64,000 bases of DNA from assembly GCA_037447655.1 (NCBI GenBank), contig JBBHKE010001928.1, positions 50,161 to 114,160 on the forward strand. The letters are read 5' to 3'. The translations under genes and the position numbers were made by a program. The stretch is from Zygnema cylindricum (lineage: Eukaryota; Streptophyta; Zygnematophyceae; Zygnematales; Zygnemataceae). Under the pieces are notes generated by a model that saw nothing but the letters and a program-made list of their open reading frames with translations, was not told the DNA's origin and searched no databases. The number at the start of each line of letters is the position of its first letter. Positions within the stretch are counted from its first letter, which is position 1. Shown here in pieces: positions 56,601-64,000 of this stretch.

Positions 56601-57430
56601 TCAAATAGTGTTACAGTAATATAAAACTAAGAGAGTGTACTGTACGGCCAGCTAGACACGCGTCGGCAGGAAAAAGGTGTTGCAGGTTTCACGGAGTATC
56701 GCCGATGACCAATTACACGTGTCGGGAGATTAACGAGCGGATTGACGAAATCGGACGAATAAAACACACACCGCATGTCTAGAAAAGTATGGTACGGTCA
56801 GCCAAGAAGGGTCGTTGATTGACATCGAATTGACGGACGCGATTCAGAAGACCCCACAAATGACGAAGCACACTTGGACGGTATCAGGTGCTTCGTACTA
56901 CACGACAACAGTCACCCAGATGCTATGGACCACTGCTGACTAAGCGCCAGGAACATTTAATGTACGGTCTTCTATTTGTAAATATCTGGAAACAAAGATT
57001 TGTAGTTTAGCTAATTTAAAATAGTGTCGCACTATTCAGATTTAGAGAAATGGCAGAATTAGGTTTTGGAAGTACTCTTAGAATATTAAGTACAGTTTTA
57101 GTACTTTGTCATAGCATAGGACAGTACTGTAGTAGAGTCACTTAAATTAGTGTGACCAGTAGATACTCACTGTGAGTATATAGTTTAGGACTTAGACAAA
57201 TTGTAATTATCCAAGTCTTGGGATATTAATCAACTAAGGCAATTTTTGTGAATCTGCAGTGTGAATATCTTATGGTTGACTGGATCAATTGAGTTCAATC
57301 TTTGAGGAGTGATTCTACACTGTATTTACTATTTTTATGCAGAATTTGAGTTTGCATAGATAATTCAGTTGCATTCTCTTGCATCTTGAAGTTGGCTGTT
57401 GAGTAGGGTGCTTGATAGCTTCTGTTTTAG
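56601..57430. other. No gene seen; probable leader/LTR of the next element
   Basis: Lies directly before the gag start at 57431. TATA-like GAGTATATAG at about 57174. No LTR pair can be tested because the element's 3' end is missing. Confidence 0.4.
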
Positions 57431-60400
57431 ATGTCTACTTCCACTAATACTGCTGCTGGGTCTTCTCCTGCTACTGTGGTTGTAGAACAACAAGTTATGG
57501 GCCTTTCATCAAGAATTCCCATATTCAATGGCCAAAAGTATGCATACTGGGCAGCAATGGTTGAATCCACATTTGAAACTGTTGATTTATTGGGTGTCTT
57601 GGATGGTACTTTAGATGAAACAAATCCGATGTGGGCAAATAAAAACTCTTTGGTGCGAAAAAATCTGATCCTGTGCATCTCAGGGAATTTTATTATGTCT
57701 CGGCTAAAAATGAAGAAAGCAAAAGAAATCTGGGAATCACTAAAAACTGCTTTTGAGAAATCTAATGTCTAGGAGGAGCTTCTAGTGGCTGGACAAATCT
57801 GGGACTATAAATACTCCGGGAGGAGTACGGTGGAATATTGTGATAATTTTTGGGCTCTTATTGATGCACATTCGTCAGCTGGTGGCTCATTTCTTGAGTT
57901 CCAGCAGACATCTTTACTTGTTAGAGGACTCCCTAGTAACATGAAAGGAGTGTCTGTCCAGCTGAAAACTCATGATAAGTCTAACTGGACATTTCAACTA
58001 GTATACAATCTGATCTTAGAAGAGGAAAAAACTACTAAAATACTTTAGGGAGAGAGAAAGGTAGAAGCTTTGAACACAAATTTTGACAGAAAAACGTTAC
58101 TTAATCAGAACAAAAATCAGGATAGGAATCAAAATCTGAATCAGTATAACAATAGGCCAAATAGACAGTCTACTATTTGTTTTTACTGCTCTGAAAAGGG
58201 ACATGGATACAGGTACTGTTCGAAGCTGAAAAAGGCAAATGAAACAAGATTATATCGTCCAGGATGGCAGAAGAGCCCATGTCATAAGGGCTTTTGTGGA
58301 AACTCTTCACGGGGAACTGCTCTTTTCTCAGGTTCTGCAACTGAAGACAACTGAAGAGGATGATCCATTGTCTTATGCTGAAGGCGAAGATGCAGAATTA
58401 TTCGCAATGGTGGCAGCTATGGAAGGTCAAAAGGATACAGGATGGATCATGGATACCGGAGCCTCAGCACACATGTGTTGGAACAAGTCCAGTTTTTCCA
58501 ACCTCAAGGCGACATCTCCCAGGAACATCTACTATGCCTGCGGCATGAGTGTGCAGACTTCAGCACAGGGTGATGTATCCTTAATGGTAATTGTGGGGGG
58601 AAAGTCTGTAGAAAGAACTCTCCACAATGTGTTATATGTACCAGAATTAAAAAAGAATCTATTTTCTACTTCCTTGGTAGAGAGCAAAGGCTTTGATGTA
58701 GTCCTGAAAGGAGGAAGGCAGGTTGTTAGCAAGCTTGGTAAAGTTGCAGTGACAGGAACTAGAGATGCAAGCAAGATGTATAGGATGGATATGGCTGAAT
58801 ACAAGAAAATGATGTTCTCTATTCCAGTGTATAATATGTCAATGAGCTATGGCATAAGAGATTAGGCAATGTCAATTATGATAGCTTACAAAAGATGGTG
58901 AATTCAGGAAAGGTTGAGGGTGTTTCTCTTACTTCTCAGCCTGTGAAATCATGTGATGGATGCTCTCTTGGAAAGATTCACAGATTACCTTTTCCACAAC
59001 AATCTGACCACAGATCGAACAAGGTTTTACAACTTATCCACTCGGATGTTCTCGGTCCATCACAAGTTCCATCAGTTGGTGGTGTTCACTATATGGTTAC
59101 ATTCACTGATGACTACTCAAGGTTCAAAAAAGTTTACTTCATGCAGCACAAGAGTGAAGTGTTTACACACTTCAAATACTACAAGGCATGGGCAGAAAAG
59201 CTGCATGGAGTTCCGATCTTGGCAGTAAGATCGGACAACGGAGGAGAATATACTTCAAAAGAGTTCGAGTAGTTTCTCCTCCAGGAAGGTATCAGTCATA
59301 ACCTGATAGTTCCGTACACATCCCAATAGAATGGTGTATGTGAAAGACTAAATAGAACTGTAACAGAAAGTGCTAGATCTATGCTTGCAGACAAAGGTTT
59401 AGATTTGAAATTCTGGGCAATAGAACTGTAACAGAAAGTGCTAGATCTATGCTTGCAGACAAAGGTTTAGATTTGAAATTCTGGGCTGAAGCACTCAATT
59501 GTGCGGTTTATATTAAAAATAGAATTGCATCTAGATTGGTTGAGACTACACCCTATGAACTCTGGACTGGCATGAAACCGGATGTTAGTCACTTTAGAGT
59601 ATTTGGCATCAAATGTTTTGTCTTAGACACATCGTAGACTAGATGGAAAATAGAAGCTAAGGGCTTACCTAGAATCTTTATGAGATATGATGTCAATGCA
59701 AAAGGTTATAGGGTATATGTCTTAGAGAAAAAAAAAGTTATAGTATGTAGGAATATACAGTTGAAAGATGAACATGATTCGGTTGATCTGTTCACAAACA
59801 CCAAAAGTGACCAAACAGGAAAGGTACAAGAGTATGTGATATTTCAGCATACTCAACCTGTCTATTTTCAGTCACAGTCACCGGCTACAACTACATCTCC
59901 ACCACAGGTCCCTCTATCAGATGCAACACCTGCTGCAGAACGAAATTCAACACCACCATCTACACAACCTACACATGTGGAACCATCAAATCCAGATCCA
60001 CTTTCGGCACTTGCAACAGCTTAGAACATGAAAACAAATAGCAGGTTGCCGACGATTTCAGCGTCAGAATTTTCGGGGAGAAGAAGAACGAGCAGCCGTC
60101 TGCAAGCAAGCTCACATTATGCTTTCACTGCAGCTACAACGGAACCGTTACCAATTCAGGAGGCCTTCTCATCACCGGAGAGAAATCAATGGATCGAGGC
60201 AATAAATGACGAAATGAAGTCCATCATGGAGGCGCAGACGTGGGAGCTCGTGGATTTCCCTCCGAGCAGGAAAGTCATCGACAACTAATGGGTGTTCAAA
60301 GTGAAGCTCAACCCGTACAACACCATCGAAAGATATAAGGCCAGACTTGTGGCCAAAGGTTACAATCAGAAAGAAGGTATTGATTTTGAGGAAACCTTCT

Positions 60401-61135
60401 CTCTCTGTTGTCTGATTTCCCACAGTCAGAATCTTACTAAGTCTGGCTACTATAGAAAACATGGAAGTCTAGCAGATGGACGTTAAGACAGCTTTCTTGC
60501 ATGGAGAATTAGAGGAAACCATTTACATGAAACAACGGGAGATGTATGCAGAGAAAGGGAAAGAAAACTTAGTCTTTTTTAATAAAATCTTTGTAGGGGC
60601 TGAAACAAGCCCCCAAACAATGGAACTTAAAGCTAGATGAATTTCTAACTGGAATAGGATTTCAAAGGATTAGTTCAGATCATTCAGTGTATGTACTACA
60701 AGGGGAGGATGGGATACTTTTTATTGCTGTGTATGTGGATGACTTGCTTTTAATAAGCAAGTCTATGGATGAAATAAATCGAATTAAAGTGGCTTTAAGA
60801 TCGAGGTTCGAGATGAATGACCTTGGTGAATCTAGGTATATCTTAGTAATACAAGTAGAGAGAGACAGAAACATAAAACTCATTATGTTAACCCAAAAGG
60901 AAGCAATAAACTATATGCTGGAAAAATTTGAAATGAAAGATGTAAAAGGATTTGTAACTCCCATGGAATACCGACAGAAGCTTGATGGAAGTGAGTTAGA
61001 CTCAAGCATAATGGTTTGTGAGAGCCTAGAGTCAGGGGAGGAAGAATTCATGGCTTTAACGCCGTATAGATAGGTAGTGGGAAGTCTCATATACTTCATG
61101 AATTGTACGAGACCTGACATTGCAGCTGTTGAAAT
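57431..61135 (+). pseudogene. Degenerate copia element: gag, protease, integrase, RT
   Basis: Gag starts MSTSTNTAAGSSPATVVVE; stops at 57770 and 58046; zinc knuckle CFYCSEKGHGYRYC. Frameshift, then protease WIMDTGASAHMCW with the catalytic Asp kept. Integrase has IHSDVLG, VRSDNGGEY and NGVCERLNRT, with stops at 59270 and about 59327. A 68-bp tandem duplication (59351-59418, 59419-59486) shifts the frame. RT blocks: [56 protein letters not shown]. Reading stops after CTRPDIAAVEIKG at about 61135; RNase H, PPT and 3' LTR are lost at a junction with the following SINE-like unit. Confidence 0.9.
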
Positions 61136-61139
61136 TAAA

Positions 61140-61430
61140 GGTATTTCCTAGGTTATTTAAATGATTTAAATAGGAGCAGGAAAAAGCAGAGGCAGCCTGC
61201 TTCTAACTTCTCTCTCTAGCCCCCATACTTGTCGTAGTCACTGAAGGCTGGAGATGAAGCTAGAGCCATGGCTGCATATGCTCCTTCTAGAGTCAGAAGG
61301 GAGATCCTTGGCAAACTTACCAAAAGGATTGACGGACCCAGGATTTGATCCTGGTACCTACCATCCGTCAAAATAGCCGTTAGTCTTGCCCTTTAGTCTA
61401 AGACCAATGCTGAAGTATATAGGGTACGAT
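61140..61430 (-). repeat. tRNA-like / SINE-like unit
   Basis: Minus strand has CCAGGATCAAATCCTGG, a T-arm and B-box match, enclosed by TGACGGA ... TCCGTCA (61330-61370), a 7-bp stem. This resembles an acceptor stem stacked directly on a T arm, lacking D and anticodon arms. A weak A-box-like TTAGACTAAAGGG lies upstream at about 61395. It occupies the junction where the previous copia element is truncated. Confidence 0.45.
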
Positions 61431-62059
61431 AACTACTTAAAGATGACGAAATAGAGAAGTTCGATTTACTGACAAAACTGACCACAATCACACAAAAATG
61501 TTAAAATATAATTACACCGGAAATGTCAATCTAACGACGGAGAAAGAAGCCGGCATCGCGGAATGGGTGATTTGGCGGTTTGCGGTCATAACCATAACAG
61601 GTGACACGTGGCAGCATAACATTCGATAACGCTATCTCCGGGACACACTATGGCGAACTCGGATATAGCAGGCGTCGTCTTTCTGGCCATGTCGTACAAT
61701 GGCGTTACAGAAAGTATTTTGGACCAAGTACCTTTCTGTACTGTACACTCAATTGATTGGCTCCTTACATTAGTAGGAGGGGGTTAAGAGAGGGGTTTAG
61801 GACTTAGAAAATTAGAGGTAGCCGCCTCTCTCTTAGAGAGCTCTAGTATAAAAGGGTCATCTTAGACCATTGATAATTAACTGCTTAGGGGAGCAAATTC
61901 AAGGATTCTTTTTGTGGCAGACTCAGGGGAGTCAGCCCTTCCAAGGGGTGCAGTATAAGTCAGTCTGTATTCTGTCAGGGTGTCAACAATATTCAGACAA
62001 AGCTTAAAGAATTGAGGTTATCCTACAGGCTTCTAGCAAGCTGCCTACTCTGAGTACCT
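61431..62059 (+). promoter_or_regulatory. Probable 5' LTR/leader of the terminal copia derivative
   Basis: TATAAAAG at 61847-61854 preceded by a self-complementary CCTCTCTCTTAGAGAG, then about 200 bp to the ATG at 62060. The spacing resembles an LTR promoter with leader. Boundaries and primer-binding site were not identified. Confidence 0.45.
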
Positions 62060-64000
62060 ATGGAGGTCTCAGAGTTGCAGGTTATGGGCCCACCCTCTAG
62101 GGTGCCCATATTCAATGGGACTGGGTTCATCTACTGGGAGAGTATGATGATGGGAGCCCTATGTGAGAAAAGATTTTGGGGAATAGTGAGTGGGCGAGTG
62201 AAGCGCCCATCCGGTCTTGCTATTCCTCCAAGGTTTGGAGGAAGCAGATTTGGTAGGAAACCAGATCCACCGTCATCAGAGGAATCAGAAGACGGAGAAA
62301 GCATCGTGATGGAAAAAGGGAAAGAAAAAGATAAATCCACACCTATAGCAACCGGATCTACTTTCATGTCTCCTATTCGGAGGAAAGAGGAGAATGATAT
62401 CGATACCTGGGACTATAACAACATGGCGGCCAAACATTTTGTCCTCCGGCATCTCACACAAGGACTTACCGGTCCTCATTTGCAGGTGGAAATGGCATCC
62501 GATCTGTGGGATGCGCTTATAGAGATGTACCGTAGCGGTACTATTCAGGAACAGAAGCTAGCAGACCAAAGGATCAATGGATACTTTCACAAAGGAGAGA
62601 AGATGCTCGATTTCTGCAATGAGCTGGCTATACTCTTCATGGAGTTAGAGTGTGCCGGAAAAGTGGAAACCGAGAAGGCAAAGGTACACTGCTTACTTAT
62701 GAAATTACCCGATGAGTATGAGAACATTGTAAACCGGGTACAGGATCTACCGGACTCCAAGTGGATATGGAATTTAGTAGTTGGTATGATTCTCGTCCGA
62801 GAGAATACAATCGAAATCCGGAGGGGAGTTAAGAATGGACAAGCCTTGGCGGCTGGAGCAAGTTGGAGAAACAAAGATTCACGGAAACCCCTTGGAAGCC
62901 ATGGAGGGGGAGACCTGAAAAATGAATCCGATGAATCCGGAACAAGGGGATCAAAGGGGCTTTGTCATTTCTGTAAGAAACCCGGGCATTACATGGCAGA
63001 ATGTACAAAACTGACCGAGATTCGATTTGAAGGGATACGCTTTGGGGAAAATGATAATGTGAGTGATTGCAGTGGGTTTGCTCAAGGTAAAGCACACAGA
63101 TTACCATTCCCAAAAGAAGCAACTTATAAAGGAGAAAAAGTTCTTAATTTGGTACACACGGACATTTGGGGACCGGCGAGAGTGCCATCACTCGGAGGCA
63201 AAAGATTTATGCTAACCATTACTGATGATTGGTCCCGGTACTCTCGGGTATACTTTCTGAAAAATAAATCAAAAACTCCAGAGTATTTCAAACAATATAA
63301 GGCATGGGTAGAGAAACTTCACGAGACCTCAATAAAGGGAGTAAGAAGTGACAATGGAGGGGAATATACTTCCAATCAGTTTGACGAGTTCTTAAGGGAG
63401 GATGGTGTTCAACATCAAAAGACAGTTCCAGAAAACCCGGAACAGAATGGTGTTGCCGAGAGATTGAATAAGACACTAAATGATAGTGCCTGGAGTATGT
63501 TGATAGATAATAGGATAGGAAAAAGATTTTGGGCTGAAGCTATGAATTGTTCTAATTACTTGAGAAACAGAGTTCTAACTTTGGCGGTGAAAGGCCAAAC
63601 TCCATAAGAGAAATGGACCGGCCGAAAACCAGATCTATCTCACTTAAAGGTTTTCGGTAGTAAAGTCTTCAGTTTAGATATTGATAAATCAAACTGGAAA
63701 CTAGATCCTAAAGGGAAACCCGGATACTTGTTAGGATATGATGAGGATGTAAAAGGGTATAGAGTGTATGATCTAAAGAGAGAAGATATAATTTTAGTAA
63801 AGCATCTGGCAGCAGCTGTAGCAGTGCTAAGTAGGAGTCTGAATGCTCCTACCAAAAGGGATTGGGAAGCAGCAAAAAGGGTCCTCAGATATCTCATTAG
63901 AACTAGGGATATATGGCTGCATCTGGGTGGGGAAAACACTGACATCACCACTTGGAGTGATGCCAGCTATGGGGATGCTCCGATGAGAAGATGTACATCT
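62060..64000 (+). mobile_element. Copia derivative lacking protease and RT, one long frame
   Basis: Frame 62060-63607 (515 codons): gag with MGPPSRVPIFNG and EMASDLWDALIEMYRSGTI, zinc knuckle CHFCKKPGHYMAEC, then within about 27 residues the end of the pre-integrase region (GFAQGKAHRLPFP) and the integrase core (LVHTDIWGPA, VRSDNGGEYT, NGVAERLNKT). The protease domain is absent. A single TAA (63605-63607) follows, then the same frame goes on: SHLKVFGSK, GYLLGYDEDVKGYRVYDL, and at about 63810 it passes straight to RNase H wording (AAAVAVLSRSLNAPTKRDW, EAAKRVLRYLIRTRD, TWSDASYGDAP). The whole RT is missing. The frame is open to the window edge, so the 3' end is not seen. It is non-autonomous, needing protease and RT from elsewhere if it moves at all. 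Confidence 0.85.

Noticed and set aside
61310-61440. Functional tRNA gene
   Set aside because: Only a T arm and an acceptor-like stem are present. No anticodon or D arm fits between them.

Overview
The window looks like nuclear DNA from a land plant. It is AT-rich, contains host genes with many phase-matched introns, a plant-type LRR gene built from ~72-nt exons, Ty1/copia retrotransposons and a plant DUF659-type hAT transposon. Long CT-rich leaders and the copia lineage would fit a bryophyte, possibly a liverwort, but that is a guess. No prokaryotic features are present.

Only three host genes are supported. (1) An LRR gene on the minus strand, about 4.6-15.9 kb, 14 exons. It encodes a signal peptide, an LRRNT_2 cap and 11 LRRs, with no kinase found. 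One intron carries an antisense copia relic and another a MITE. (2) and (3) A paralogous pair in opposite orientation, at 37.1-38.4 kb (+) and 49.1-50.6 kb (-). They share one intron at the same position and phase and a conserved last exon containing TTLGCLTIASI. I do not recognise the family. The + copy has lost its 5' part and abuts a copia LTR.

Mobile elements, left to right: an internally deleted copia tail (1-0.9 kb); a LINE-like fragment with a tRNA-like head (21-21.6 kb); a copia RNase H, LTR and gag start on the minus strand (23.1-24.5 kb); a hAT pseudogene with a 709-bp tandem duplication (24.8-27.7 kb); a copia element with both LTRs and a mutated protease motif (30.87-37.0 kb); a gag relic (56.2 kb); a degenerate copia (57.4-61.1 kb); a tRNA-like or SINE-like unit (61.1-61.4 kb); and a copia derivative that appears to have lost protease and reverse transcriptase while keeping one long frame (62.06 kb to the window end).

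The rest is mostly nested inverted-repeat elements. One large group shares ends like CTACACCGTGAATCG-TATTAG and occurs at least a dozen times. A second group ends in CATAGTTCAAAAGTAGG. Two ~1.1-kb elements have hAT-like TAGTGTTG ends. There are many tandem repeats, and several transposons in the window are broken by short tandem duplications. All calls come from reading and hand-translating the sequence; no database search was made.
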